Of a DNA stretch of 33,261 bases, positions 8,854 to 16,415 are shown piece after piece (the first letter of the stretch is position 1; the number at the start of each line of letters is the position of its first letter). The notes below the pieces were generated by a model. It did not search any database, was not told the origin of the DNA, and saw nothing but the letters and a program-made list of their open reading frames with translations. The stretch is from an uncultured Flavobacteriales bacterium (lineage in GTDB: Bacteria > Bacteroidota > Bacteroidia > Flavobacteriales_D > Sanyastnellaceae), in NCBI GenBank assembly GCA_938084585.1, contig CALKFF010000015.1:1-33261 (forward strand), written 5' to 3'. A program made the translations under genes and the position numbers.

Positions 8854-9149
8854 TGGATTGGAAGACGTGGACCCTGCACACCCTGCAGAACAAATACGTC
8901 GCGGCCACGGTGCTGGCCGTGGTGTGGTCCACGTTCATCCATGACTTGGGCATGCTCTACGTCTGGCGAGAATCACGCAACCTGCATCACCTTGAGCAAG
9001 AACTCTTTGAGGCGAATCACCGAAATGAAGCGTTGAGGCAAAGCCAAGCGGACATTTTCGCCAACCCCAAGGCGCTCGAACGCTTTGCCAGGGAGCGGTA
9101 CTTCATGCGACGACCCAACGAAGAGGTTTACAGGATTGTGAGCGACTGA
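8853..9149 (+). CDS. Septum formation initiator family protein (DivIC/FtsB-like)
   Basis: 98 residues. Layout is a short cytoplasmic N-terminus, one membrane helix (about 17-39, VAATVLAVVWSTFIHDLGMLYVW), a periplasmic coiled coil (NLHHLEQELFEANHRNEALR) and the conserved tail NPKALERFARERYFMRRPNEEVYRI. That pattern is typical of DivIC/FtsB, which with FtsL and FtsQ/DivIB activates septal wall synthesis in the divisome. The start shares one base with the clpC stop (TGATG), so translation is probably coupled. The last 22 nt overlap the 3' end of the convergent rhomboid gene. DivIC and FtsB cannot be told apart from sequence alone. Confidence 0.88.
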   Translation: MDWKTWTLHTLQNKYVAATVLAVVWSTFIHDLGMLYVWRESRNLHHLEQELFEANHRNEALRQSQADIFANPKALERFARERYFMRRPNEEVYRIVSD

Positions 9150-9745
9150 AGGCTGAAAACCATCTGTTGCCAGCAACATTCCCAAGCGTTTGGCACCAGC
9201 AGGATGGTCCATGCGAGCCCAGCAATCCCTCCGGCCAAATGGGCGTCGTGCGCCACCCTGGTGCCAGTGCGACTGGCCATGCGAGATTCATACCAGAAAA
9301 ACAGCACCCCGGCCAACGCCGCAGGGATGGGAATCACAAAGAAGAGAAGCAGCGTGTGGGTCGGATGCAGGAGGATGTACGACACCAGCACCGCACTCAC
9401 CGCGGCGGAAGCGCCAAGGCTTCTGTATCGAGGGTTGTTCTTGTGCTTGAACAACGCAGGCAGACTGCCACAAATCAAAGAGAATACGTACAAGCCTGGC
9501 AAGCCCGCCCACCCCAGGAAACCGAGGTCCGCCTGAACCGTTCTGCCAAATTCGTAGAGCACAAACATGTTCATGGCCAGGTGCATCCAGTCCGCATGCA
9601 CGAATCCATGAGACAGCAACCGCCACCACTCTCGGTGCGGCAACACACGTGATGGGATCAGCATCCATCGGGATTTGTCATGAGACTCCATCCACTTCCA
9701 GGACACCACGCACGTGGCCGCCACGACCAGGGTCAGAAAATCCAT
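9128..9745 (-). CDS. Rhomboid family intramembrane serine protease
   Basis: 205 residues with about six hydrophobic segments. The active site is visible: HADWMHLAMN (HxxxN, His55 and Asn59) in the second helix, GAS at 111-113 with Ser113 as nucleophile, and HDAHLAGG with His169 completing the Ser-His dyad. Rhomboids cut membrane proteins within or near their transmembrane helix; the substrate is unknown. It starts 4 nt after the DUF4440-like stop and is the last gene of the ychF operon. Its stop lies inside the 3' end of the oppositely directed divIC-like gene. Confidence 0.93.
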   Translation of the reverse strand: MDFLTLVVAATCVVSWKWMESHDKSRWMLIPSRVLPHREWWRLLSHGFVHADWMHLAMNMFVLYEFGRTVQADLGFLGWAGLPGLYVFSLICGSLPALFKHKNNPRYRSLGASAAVSAVLVSYILLHPTHTLLLFFVIPIPAALAGVLFFWYESRMASRTGTRVAHDAHLAGGIAGLAWTILLVPNAWECCWQQMVFSLQSLTIL

Positions 9746-9748
9746 GCC

Positions 9749-10216
9749 TCAGGAGCTGTGGTCGGCGACGATCACCCACTTTCCATTCAACCGGCGCCAC
9801 AGCAAAGTGTACATGCCCTCGGCATTGGGTTGTCCTTCCTTCTCAAGGTGCCATCCGCCGACGAGCCAACCTGAGCGGCGTGACACGCGCACCCACTTTT
9901 CGTTGCGAAACGTCAATGTGCCCATGTCGGATTGCGTGGGATATCCCAGCTTGTAGCGTTCCAGCGTCGCGGAGTGCCCGCGCGTGATTCCGGATTTCCC
10001 CACAAACAACAGACTGTCGCTTCGCCAATACCCATCCATGAACCCCTCGAGGTCTCCTTGGTTCCAAGCTTCCATTTGGCCGGCCATCACCAGGGCTGCC
10101 TCTTCCGGCATGTCCCCGACGTGGATGCGAGAAGATTGGCCAAACGCCTGTGACCAACAGCACACCATGAATGCACATGCACCCAACACGCGCCGCACCA
10201 GGACTTCGCCACGCAT
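9749..10216 (-). CDS. Exported SnoaL/NTF2-like (DUF4440-type) protein
   Basis: 155 residues. The N-terminus (VRRVLGACAFMVCCWSQAFGQ) is a signal peptide cleaved after AFG. The mature part has the NTF2-like pattern: an opening helix ending in MEAWNQGDLEGFMDGYW, then SDSLLFVG, then strands finishing in YTLLWRRLNGKWVIVADHSS, the typical DUF4440 ending. The fold makes a cone-shaped pocket used for small-molecule binding or catalysis, but no catalytic residue can be assigned. The start shares one base with the ychF stop (TGATG) and the stop is 3 nt from the rhomboid start, so it belongs to that operon. Confidence 0.82.
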   Translation of the reverse strand: MRGEVLVRRVLGACAFMVCCWSQAFGQSSRIHVGDMPEEAALVMAGQMEAWNQGDLEGFMDGYWRSDSLLFVGKSGITRGHSATLERYKLGYPTQSDMGTLTFRNEKWVRVSRRSGWLVGGWHLEKEGQPNAEGMYTLLWRRLNGKWVIVADHSS

Positions 10217-11313
10217 CAGACGTTGAATCGGAAGTGCATGATGTCGCCGTCTTCCACCACGTACTCCTTCCCTTCCACACTCAGTTTGCCGGCTTCCTTC
10301 ACCGCTTGTTCGCTGCCAAGGTCGACAAAGTCGCTGTACTTCATCACCTCAGCGCGGATGAAACCCTTCTCAAAGTCGGTGTGAATCACGCCCGCCGATT
10401 GGGGAGCCGTGTATCCCTTCCGAATGGTCCAAGCACGAACTTCTTTCTCGCCGGCCGTGAAGTAGGTCTGCAAGTCCAACAGGTCGTAGGCAGACCGAAT
10501 CAATTTGGCCACCCCGGGCTCGTCCAACCCAAGGTCGTCCAAAAACATGGCGCGCTCCTCGTGGTCCTCCAGCTCGGCGATGTCTGCTTCGATGGCTGCG
10601 CCCAACACGAGCACCCCGGCGCCTTCCTGCTGCGCAACTTCTTTCACCCGGTCCACATGCCCGTTTCCAGAAACGACCGAACCCTCGTCCACGTTGCAGA
10701 TGTACAAGATGGGCTTGGAGGTCAGCAGCTGCATTTCCGCCATCAACGGCTCCTCGAACTCCTCCAACTCCAAACCTCGTGCGCTCAACCCTTGCTCAAG
10801 GTGGGCCACCAAACGGCTGTAGAAGGTCATTTGCTTGACAGCTTCTTTGTCACCCGTTTGCGCCGCCTTCTTCACCTTGGACATCCGCGACTCCACGGTC
10901 TCGAGGTCTTTCAATTGCAACTCGGCGTCGATCACTTCTTTGTCCCGAATGGGGTCCACGCTGCCGTCGACGTGCACAATGTTGTCGTCCTCGAAGCAGC
11001 GTAGCACGTGAAGGATGGCGTCGGTGGTCCTGATGTTGCCCAAGAACTTGTTGCCCAATCCCTCACCCTTGCTGGCGCCTTTCACCAAACCCGCGATGTC
11101 CACAATCTCCACGGTGGTCGGCACCACATTCTGAGGCTTCACCAAGTCCGCCAACGCGTTCAAGCGCGGATCAGGAACGGTGATCACCCCCAAATTGGGC
11201 TCGATGGTGCAGAACGGGAAATTGGCGCTCTGTGCTTTCGCGTTGGAAAGGCAGTTGAAGAGGGTGGATTTCCCCACATTGGGAAGTCCGACGATGCCGC
11301 ATTGCAATGCCAT
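10216..11313 (-). CDS. ychF: Redox-regulated ATPase YchF (Obg family)
   Basis: 365 residues from ATG 11313, chosen because MALQCGIVGLPNVGKST is the family's standard N-terminus and the length fits (about 363). Seen: P-loop GLPNVGKST (9-17), G2 region NFPFCTIEPN, G3 DIAGLVKGASKGEGLGN, and the NxxE variant NVDE replacing NKxD, which explains ATP preference. A coiled-coil insert (RMSKVKKAAQTGDKEAVKQM) and a C-terminal TGS domain (YTAPQSAGVIHTDFEKGFIRAEV) follow. YchF binds ribosomes and takes part in stress responses. It heads an operon with a DUF4440-like protein and a rhomboid protease. A weak TACATTCG box lies 34 nt upstream. Confidence 0.96.
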   Translation of the reverse strand: MALQCGIVGLPNVGKSTLFNCLSNAKAQSANFPFCTIEPNLGVITVPDPRLNALADLVKPQNVVPTTVEIVDIAGLVKGASKGEGLGNKFLGNIRTTDAILHVLRCFEDDNIVHVDGSVDPIRDKEVIDAELQLKDLETVESRMSKVKKAAQTGDKEAVKQMTFYSRLVAHLEQGLSARGLELEEFEEPLMAEMQLLTSKPILYICNVDEGSVVSGNGHVDRVKEVAQQEGAGVLVLGAAIEADIAELEDHEERAMFLDDLGLDEPGVAKLIRSAYDLLDLQTYFTAGEKEVRAWTIRKGYTAPQSAGVIHTDFEKGFIRAEVMKYSDFVDLGSEQAVKEAGKLSVEGKEYVVEDGDIMHFRFNV

Positions 11314-11347
11314 GTTGGGTCTGTTTTTGTTGGGCTGAACAGGGCTG

Positions 11348-11355
11348 CGAATGTA
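11348..11355 (-). promoter_or_regulatory. Weak -7 box (TACATTCG) for the ychF operon
   Basis: One mismatch from TAnnTTTG on the minus strand, 34 nt before the ychF start. It is the only reasonable candidate in this divergent gap and lies 80 bp from the opposing transketolase box. Confidence 0.3.
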
Positions 11356-11435
11356 CGTCCTGGATGCCTTCCAGAGGGCCCTCGGGTTTTTCCAAAGTTT
11401 ATGCACAAACCACGGCCTTCGCGTCCACCATCCGG

Positions 11436-11443
11436 TAATTTTG
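11436..11443 (+). promoter_or_regulatory. -7 box (TAATTTTG) directly before the transketolase start
   Basis: The sequence reads TAATTTTGCGGCATG, so an exact TAnnTTTG box ends only 4 nt before the ATG. Transcription would start at or next to the start codon, giving a leaderless mRNA. The same arrangement recurs at 29181-29188 (minus) and 31991-31998 (plus). Confidence 0.6.
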
Positions 11444-11447
11444 CGGC

Positions 11448-12290
11448 ATGAATCACGGAGATCTCCAGGCTACCGCCACCCAAGTCCGTCGGGACATTGT
11501 TCGCATGGTCCACGCTGTTCAAAGCGGCCACCCAGGAGGCTCTCTTGGGTGCACCGACCTCTTGGTTCAGCTGTACTTCGACACCATGAATGTCGATCCT
11601 TCATCGTTCGACATGGACGGGCACGGAGAAGACCTCTTCTTTCTCTCCAACGGACACATCAGCCCCGTTTGGTACAGCGTGCTCGCACGCCGGGGGTACT
11701 TCCCGGTGTCGGAGCTGGCCACCTTCCGGAAGCTGAACTCGCGCTTGCAAGGTCACCCGGCCACAGAAGAAGGCTTGCCAGGCATCCGTGTGGCATCTGG
11801 CTCTTTGGGTCAGGGACTCAGCGTGGCCTTGGGTGCGGCGCAGGTCAAGAAGCTTGCCGGCGAGGACACGTGGGTGTACTCGCTGCACGGCGACGGGGAG
11901 TTGCAAGAAGGCCAAATTTGGGAGGCGGCCATGTACGCCGCCCACCACAAGATTGACAACATCCTCTCGTTCGTTGATTGCAATGGACAGCAAATCGATG
12001 GATCGACCGAGGACGTCATGTCCTTGGGTGACCTCGCAGGCAAATGGGCGGCGTTTGGCTGGCACGTGCTAACATGCGACGGCCACGACTTCGAGGACCT
12101 GCAACGCACCATCCAAGCCGGGCATGCCCAACGCGGCACAGGCCAGCCCACGGTCGTCCTGATGAAAACAGAGATGGGCAAAGGCGTGGACTTCATGGAA
12201 GGCACACACAAGTGGCACGGCATTGCGCCAAGTGACGAGCAACTCGAGTTGGCCTTGGGCCAGCTGGACTCCACGTTGGAAGACTACTGA
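11448..12290 (+). CDS. Transketolase, N-terminal (thiamine-diphosphate-binding) subunit
   Basis: 280 residues, equal to the first domain of a full transketolase. Transketolase moves two-carbon units between sugar phosphates in the non-oxidative pentose phosphate pathway. Seen: SGHPGGS (27-32), LSNGH with a metal- or TPP-contacting His, GSLGQGLSVALG, and the ThDP/Mg motif starting GDGEL at 148 and ending in Asn179 (CN). The Pyr domain is absent and is supplied by the gene at 13740, so the enzyme is a two-subunit transketolase, as is common in Bacteroidota. Unusually, a VWA gene separates the two halves. DXP synthase is excluded by the length and the GHPGGS context. Confidence 0.93.
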   Translation: MNHGDLQATATQVRRDIVRMVHAVQSGHPGGSLGCTDLLVQLYFDTMNVDPSSFDMDGHGEDLFFLSNGHISPVWYSVLARRGYFPVSELATFRKLNSRLQGHPATEEGLPGIRVASGSLGQGLSVALGAAQVKKLAGEDTWVYSLHGDGELQEGQIWEAAMYAAHHKIDNILSFVDCNGQQIDGSTEDVMSLGDLAGKWAAFGWHVLTCDGHDFEDLQRTIQAGHAQRGTGQPTVVLMKTEMGKGVDFMEGTHKWHGIAPSDEQLELALGQLDSTLEDY

Positions 12291-12310
12291 CTCCGGGCTT
12301 CCCCTCCCCC

Positions 12311-13747
12311 ATGCTTCCTCGCCCCATGAAGCCATTGGCACCTCAAGCCAAATCGCCTGCCTTTGGAAGGCTGGGGCTTCTTTGTGTGGCGTTGTGTTGG
12401 ATGGCCTTCCCAGGTTGGGGTCAAGTGTCCACCGACGAAGAAGCGCTGCCCACCCGAATTTTGTTCGTGTTTGACGCATCCAACAGCATGAATGCCTTTT
12501 GGGGAGGTGACCGAAAGATTCAAAGCGCAACAAGGCTTCTGAGTGAAACGCTCAAGGGTTTGAACCAAAGCGACGAGCTGGAACTCGGGTTGCGCGTCTA
12601 CGGACACGGCACCAAGCATGTGCCGGGAAAGCAGGACTGCGACGACACTGAATTGGTGGTTCCGTTCTCCTCCTTCAACAACCTCATCATCAAGCAAGCC
12701 CTGTCTCGCATCAGGGCCCAAGGCACAACACCAATCGCCCGCTCGTTGGAGTTGGCGGCCCAGGATTTTCCGGAAGCACCAGGCCGAAATGTCATTGTGC
12801 TCATCACGGACGGCATTGAAGCGTGCGACGAGGACCCGTGTGCGGTGTCCAAGGCGCTTCAAGCCAAAGGCGTCACACTGAAACCCTTCGTCATCGGCAT
12901 GGGCATGGACGACTTGATGGCGGAGAGTTTGAATTGCATCGGCAACTTCTACGACGCGGCTGATCCCCAAGCTTTTGAGCACGTTTTGCAACTCGTGTTG
13001 GAGCAGGCCATGCACAACACCACCGTGCAAGTCGATTTGCTCAACCACGCCGGGGAAGCCACCGAAAGCAACCTGGCCTACTCCTTCACGGACACCCGCA
13101 CGGGCGTCCACCACCCACAATGGGTGCACACCCTTCGGTGGGGCGGCGGGGCCGACACCTTGTACATCGATCCCCTGCCGTTGTATACGCTGACAGTGCA
13201 TAGCCTGCCAGAGGCTCGGCTCGACAGCTTGGCCTTGAAGCCCGGCGTGCACAACACCATCGCCATGCCCGACATGGGAACCGGACACTTGACGCCCCAG
13301 TTCGCGCGTGGCGTGCGAACGGACTACGGCAAGGTGAAGGTGCAATGGCACGCACAAGGCGCCTGTGAACCGTTCTACAGCAGCGATGCTGGCGAGAGAA
13401 TCCGATTGCGCGCAGGGACCTACGACCTGACATTTGGCACCACCCCTCCCCTGACCGTCGGCGGCGTTCAAGTGAAGGAAGGCCAAGACGACAAGGTGGA
13501 AATTCCAGCGCCAGGTTCGTTGGTGTTGCAGGCCGCCACAAGCGGCTACGCCGTGGTCATCGAAGCGCAATCGCTTCGGCCGGTCCTGCAATTCGACGCG
13601 TCAGATTTGGCCGGCATGCACACGCTGCAACCTGGTGACTACACGGTCATCTTCAGGGCTCGCAACGCGCGCGGCACCCTCTACAGCATTCAGAAAAACT
13701 TCACGGTTGCCTCAGGCAACACCACCACAATCAAACTCCATGGTTGA
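12311..13747 (+). CDS. Exported von Willebrand factor A domain protein
   Basis: 478 residues (473 if ATG 12326 is used). A signal peptide (GRLGLLCVALCWMAFPGWGQ) is followed at once by a VWA domain with an intact MIDAS metal site: DASNS at 55-59, the Thr of QGTTPIARS, and the Asp of LITDGIEACDEDPC. The Cys residues near that Asp and in KQDCDDTE may form disulfides. The second half has beta-rich modules that look like repeats: LRAGTYDLTF...VKEGQDDKVEI and LQPGDYTVIF...VASGNTTTIKL. It is probably a periplasmic or surface binding protein; the ligand is unknown. It lies between the transketolase halves, 20 nt after one, and its last 8 nt contain the start of the other. No MoxR ATPase or BatA/B neighbours are present. 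Confidence 0.85.
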   Translation: MLPRPMKPLAPQAKSPAFGRLGLLCVALCWMAFPGWGQVSTDEEALPTRILFVFDASNSMNAFWGGDRKIQSATRLLSETLKGLNQSDELELGLRVYGHGTKHVPGKQDCDDTELVVPFSSFNNLIIKQALSRIRAQGTTPIARSLELAAQDFPEAPGRNVIVLITDGIEACDEDPCAVSKALQAKGVTLKPFVIGMGMDDLMAESLNCIGNFYDAADPQAFEHVLQLVLEQAMHNTTVQVDLLNHAGEATESNLAYSFTDTRTGVHHPQWVHTLRWGGGADTLYIDPLPLYTLTVHSLPEARLDSLALKPGVHNTIAMPDMGTGHLTPQFARGVRTDYGKVKVQWHAQGACEPFYSSDAGERIRLRAGTYDLTFGTTPPLTVGGVQVKEGQDDKVEIPAPGSLVLQAATSGYAVVIEAQSLRPVLQFDASDLAGMHTLQPGDYTVIFRARNARGTLYSIQKNFTVASGNTTTIKLHG

Positions 13748-14705
13748 TTCACATCACATCCTTCTCGACCCCACAGAGAACAAAGACACCCGCTCCGGCT
13801 TCGGCCAAGGCCTGCTTGAAGCCGGGCAAGCCGACAGCAACGTGGTGGGTCTTTGCGCTGACTTGACAGGTTCGCTGAAAATGAACGCCTTCCAAAACGC
13901 GTTCCCCGACCGATTCTTCCAAGTGGGCATTGCCGAGGCCAACATGATGGGCGTCGCCGCAGGCATGACCATTGGTGGGAAAATCCCATTCACGGGGACG
14001 TTCGCGAACTTCTCCACCGGTCGGGTGTACGACCAAATCCGCCAAAGCATCGCCTACAGCGAGAAGAACGTGAAGATTTGTGCCTCTCACGCGGGATTGA
14101 CCTTGGGCGAGGACGGCGCCACACACCAAATCTTGGAGGACATCGGCATGATGAAGATGCTCCCCAACATGACGGTGATTGTGCCGGCAGATTACGAGCA
14201 AACTCGCCAAGCCACCCTGGCCATTGCCAAGCACCACGGCCCGGTGTACCTCCGGTTCGGCCGTCCCAAGGTGCCTGTGTTCATCCAGCCCGAAGCGCCC
14301 TTTGAAATTGGCAAAATCCAGCGCATCGTCACCGGGTCAGACGTGACCATCGCCGCGTGCGGCCACTTGGTGTGGGAAGCCGTCCAGGCTGCGCTGGAAT
14401 TGGCCAAGGATGGCATTTCAGCAGAAGTCTTGAATGTGCACACCGTCAAGCCTTTGGACGAAGCCACCCTTGTGGAGTCGGCCAAACGCACTGGTGCTGT
14501 CGTCGTGGCTGAGGAGCACCAGCGTCTTGGAGGGTTGGGAAGCAGCGTCGCCCAGTGCCTGGCGAGCCACCACCCCACCAAGATGGATTTCGTGGCGGTG
14601 GAGGACCAGTTTGGTGAATCTGGCACACCGGCGCAATTGATGGCCAAATACGGCCTCGACGCCAAGACCATCGTTGCAAAGACGCGTGCCCTTCTCGGTC
14701 GCTGA
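13740..14705 (+). CDS. Transketolase, C-terminal subunit
   Basis: 321 residues from ATG 13740, inside the last codons of the VWA gene (8-nt overlap). It supplies the pyrimidine-binding domain: QVGIAEANMMGVAAG (62-76) holds the catalytic Glu66 that activates ThDP, followed by PFTGTFANF and SHAGLTLGEDGATHQ, which bind substrate phosphate and close the active site. The C-terminal transketolase domain follows (VTIAACGHLVWEAVQAA...VHTVKPLDE...VVVAEEHQRLGGLG...FGESG). It works with the subunit at 11448. The chosen start fits family length; the frame upstream is only the shadow of the VWA gene. A strong bidirectional terminator follows 20 nt after the stop. Confidence 0.94.
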   Translation: MVDSHHILLDPTENKDTRSGFGQGLLEAGQADSNVVGLCADLTGSLKMNAFQNAFPDRFFQVGIAEANMMGVAAGMTIGGKIPFTGTFANFSTGRVYDQIRQSIAYSEKNVKICASHAGLTLGEDGATHQILEDIGMMKMLPNMTVIVPADYEQTRQATLAIAKHHGPVYLRFGRPKVPVFIQPEAPFEIGKIQRIVTGSDVTIAACGHLVWEAVQAALELAKDGISAEVLNVHTVKPLDEATLVESAKRTGAVVVAEEHQRLGGLGSSVAQCLASHHPTKMDFVAVEDQFGESGTPAQLMAKYGLDAKTIVAKTRALLGR

Positions 14706-14724
14706 GGCACGTCAAGCGGACATG

Positions 14725-14755
14725 AAAAAGGCCGACTGCAGCAGTCGGCCTTTTT
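14725..14755. terminator. Bidirectional terminator between transketolase and dapA
   Basis: A perfect inverted repeat: AAAAAGGCCGACTGC, one A, GCAGTCGGCCTTTTT. The GC-rich stem has a T run on either strand, so it can end the transketolase transcript (stop 14705, plus) and the dapA transcript (stop 14784, minus). Confidence 0.92.
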
Positions 14756-14783
14756 CGTGCGCCCTCAAGTTGGTGCTGGTGCT

Positions 14784-15680
14784 TTACCTCGAGGTGACCT
14801 GCAAGTCGGCAATGGCCTTGTACAACTTGTCGGTCAGGTCTTTCGAACCTTCCACCAAAGGCATACGAACATGTGCCTCGCACATGCCCAAGTGCTTCAA
14901 GGCCACCTTCACCCCCACAGGGTTGCCCTCTGCGAACAGCAAGTCCATGATGGGGCTCAACGCTTGATGGGTCTGCTGGGCTTCTTGAATTTGCCCAAAC
15001 GCTGCTTGTTGAATCATCCGCGACATCTCAGCGGGGTATGCGTTGCCCATGACCGAAATGACACCTTCAGCACCCATGGCCACCGTAGGCATGGCCAAGG
15101 CGTCGTCCCCCGACCACACGGCGAAGCCCTCTGGACGCTGGGCCAAGATCATTCCGATTTGCCCGAGGTCTCCGCTCGCCTCCTTGACGCCACACACGTT
15201 GTCGTGCTGGGCAAGCTCCAAGGTGGTGGCCGCAGTCATGTTGCTGGCCGTCCTTCCTGGCACGTTGTAGAGTACGATGGGCTTGGGTGCGGCATCTGCA
15301 ACCGCCGTGAAATGCTTCACGATGCCCAACTGCGAAGGCTTGTTGTACGCGGGCGAAGCCACCAAAAAAGCATCGATGCCTTCCCGATCCCAAGTGCGGA
15401 TTCGGTCGCACAACTCCAAGGTGTTGTTTCCCGACACGCCCACCACGAGTGGCATTCGTTTGGCGTTCACCTCCACCACAAAGTCCACCACCCTGCGTTG
15501 CTCCTCCGGGCGAAGTGTGGGCGTCTCCGCAGTCGTGCCAAGCACAACCAAAAAATCGCAACCGCCTGTGGCCAAGTGCTCCACCATGCGCTGTACCGCA
15601 GGAAAATCGACCTTTCCATCGGCGTGAAAGGGCGTGATCATCGCCACCCCCAACCCTTGCAATTTCATGTGTGCACTCAT
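14784..15680 (-). CDS. dapA: 4-hydroxy-tetrahydrodipicolinate synthase
   Basis: 298 residues. DapA condenses pyruvate with aspartate semialdehyde, the first committed step to lysine and diaminopimelate. Seen: GTTAE (48-52) for substrate binding, YNVPGRT with Tyr138 of the catalytic triad, and GVKEASG with Schiff-base Lys166. Start 15680 gives an ATGA overlap with the upstream DUF6913-like stop and is preferred; ATG 15668 (MKLQGLG) is possible. It is the second gene of a two-gene unit ending at the shared terminator. From general knowledge, the DUF6913-dapA order is frequent in Flavobacteriia. Confidence 0.97.
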   Translation of the reverse strand: MSAHMKLQGLGVAMITPFHADGKVDFPAVQRMVEHLATGGCDFLVVLGTTAETPTLRPEEQRRVVDFVVEVNAKRMPLVVGVSGNNTLELCDRIRTWDREGIDAFLVASPAYNKPSQLGIVKHFTAVADAAPKPIVLYNVPGRTASNMTAATTLELAQHDNVCGVKEASGDLGQIGMILAQRPEGFAVWSGDDALAMPTVAMGAEGVISVMGNAYPAEMSRMIQQAAFGQIQEAQQTHQALSPIMDLLFAEGNPVGVKVALKHLGMCEAHVRMPLVEGSKDLTDKLYKAIADLQVTSR

Positions 15681-16270
15681 TGGAAATCGATCTTGCTGAG
15701 GTATTCAAGTGTTTTGGCGGTGTGGGCCTTCCACTCCTCCATGGGGTCTTTCAGGATGACGTCCACCTCCTCCAACTCCTCCTCGTCTTCTGCCGGCTCC
15801 GGCACAATGCGGAAATCCAAATCCTCGCACCATTCCGTGCCGTCGACCCCCACCTTCATGCCGGCCGTGCTCTTGCGCACCACAAATTTCAGCGGCAACA
15901 CAGGCTCGAGCTCCAAGTCAATGAGGATGTCAAACGGCGTGTCTGTGAACGCCTCGAACTCCTTCACAGGCCACCCATGCCAATTCAAATCGCTCTTGCA
16001 GAAGTACCCTGAGTCCAATTTCTTGACCAGCCAATTGGGGGTGCTCTTCTCCTCCTCCTCCACGTAGCTCAGAAAGCCCACACGCTTCACCCCAAACTTC
16101 TCTTTGAGCATCTTTCCGATGGCCTTCACTTCTCGAAAGTGCGCGTGGTCACGCTCCAAGTAAACCAGGCCCACACTTGTGGCCCTGGACAACGACACCG
16201 CGCGGCGTTCTCGCTCTGGAGAATCCAACCGCGCCAAGCGCCAACGGAATATTCGCTCTTTCAAGGACAC
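15677..16270 (-). CDS. DUF6913-like conserved protein upstream of dapA
   Basis: 197 residues from a GTG at 16270. That start is preferred because a TATTTTTG -7 box ends 6 nt before it and because the protein then opens with a basic helix (VSLKERIFRWRLARL), like its relatives; an ATG at 16363 would give 228 residues but lies upstream of the box. Seen: TSVGLVYLERDH, KRVGFLSYVEEEE, FCKSDLNWHGWP, then FDILIDLELEPVLPLKFVVRKSTAGMKVG. The K-D-x-x-W and F-D-x-L-I-x-L...PL patterns match my memory of the DUF6913 family, whose function is unknown. The C-terminus is strongly acidic (PAEDEEELEEVD). It overlaps dapA by 4 nt. Confidence 0.72.
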   Translation of the reverse strand: MSLKERIFRWRLARLDSPERERRAVSLSRATSVGLVYLERDHAHFREVKAIGKMLKEKFGVKRVGFLSYVEEEEKSTPNWLVKKLDSGYFCKSDLNWHGWPVKEFEAFTDTPFDILIDLELEPVLPLKFVVRKSTAGMKVGVDGTEWCEDLDFRIVPEPAEDEEELEEVDVILKDPMEEWKAHTAKTLEYLSKIDFQ

Positions 16271-16276
16271 AGCCTC

Positions 16277-16284
16277 CAAAAATA
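16277..16284 (-). promoter_or_regulatory. -7 box (TATTTTTG) before the DUF6913-dapA unit
   Basis: Exact TAnnTTTG match on the minus strand, followed by GAGGCT and then GTG at 16270. If used, the ATG at 16363 cannot be the start, which sets the gene boundary. Confidence 0.5.
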
Positions 16285-16415
16285 CACCTTCGGGTACCCT
16301 GCTGGTGTCCAAGTGGTTCGCATTCCTCCCCAACAACGGCGAAGTTTCCCACATCACCCACAAAAAATTGATTCATGTTGGCACGGTTCATGCCTTCCAT
16401 GGCGAAATTTCCATC

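Noticed and set aside
12284..13591. A 435-codon open frame antisense to the VWA gene
   Set aside because: Composition-driven shadow; the plus-strand gene has a signal peptide and intact VWA motifs.
13635..13739. N-terminal extension of the transketolase C subunit
   Set aside because: It reads the VWA gene in another frame; the subunit's normal N-terminus begins at 13740.
14757..16067. A 436-codon plus-strand frame over dapA and the DUF6913 gene
   Set aside because: Crosses two genes and the terminator; no domain or plausible start context.
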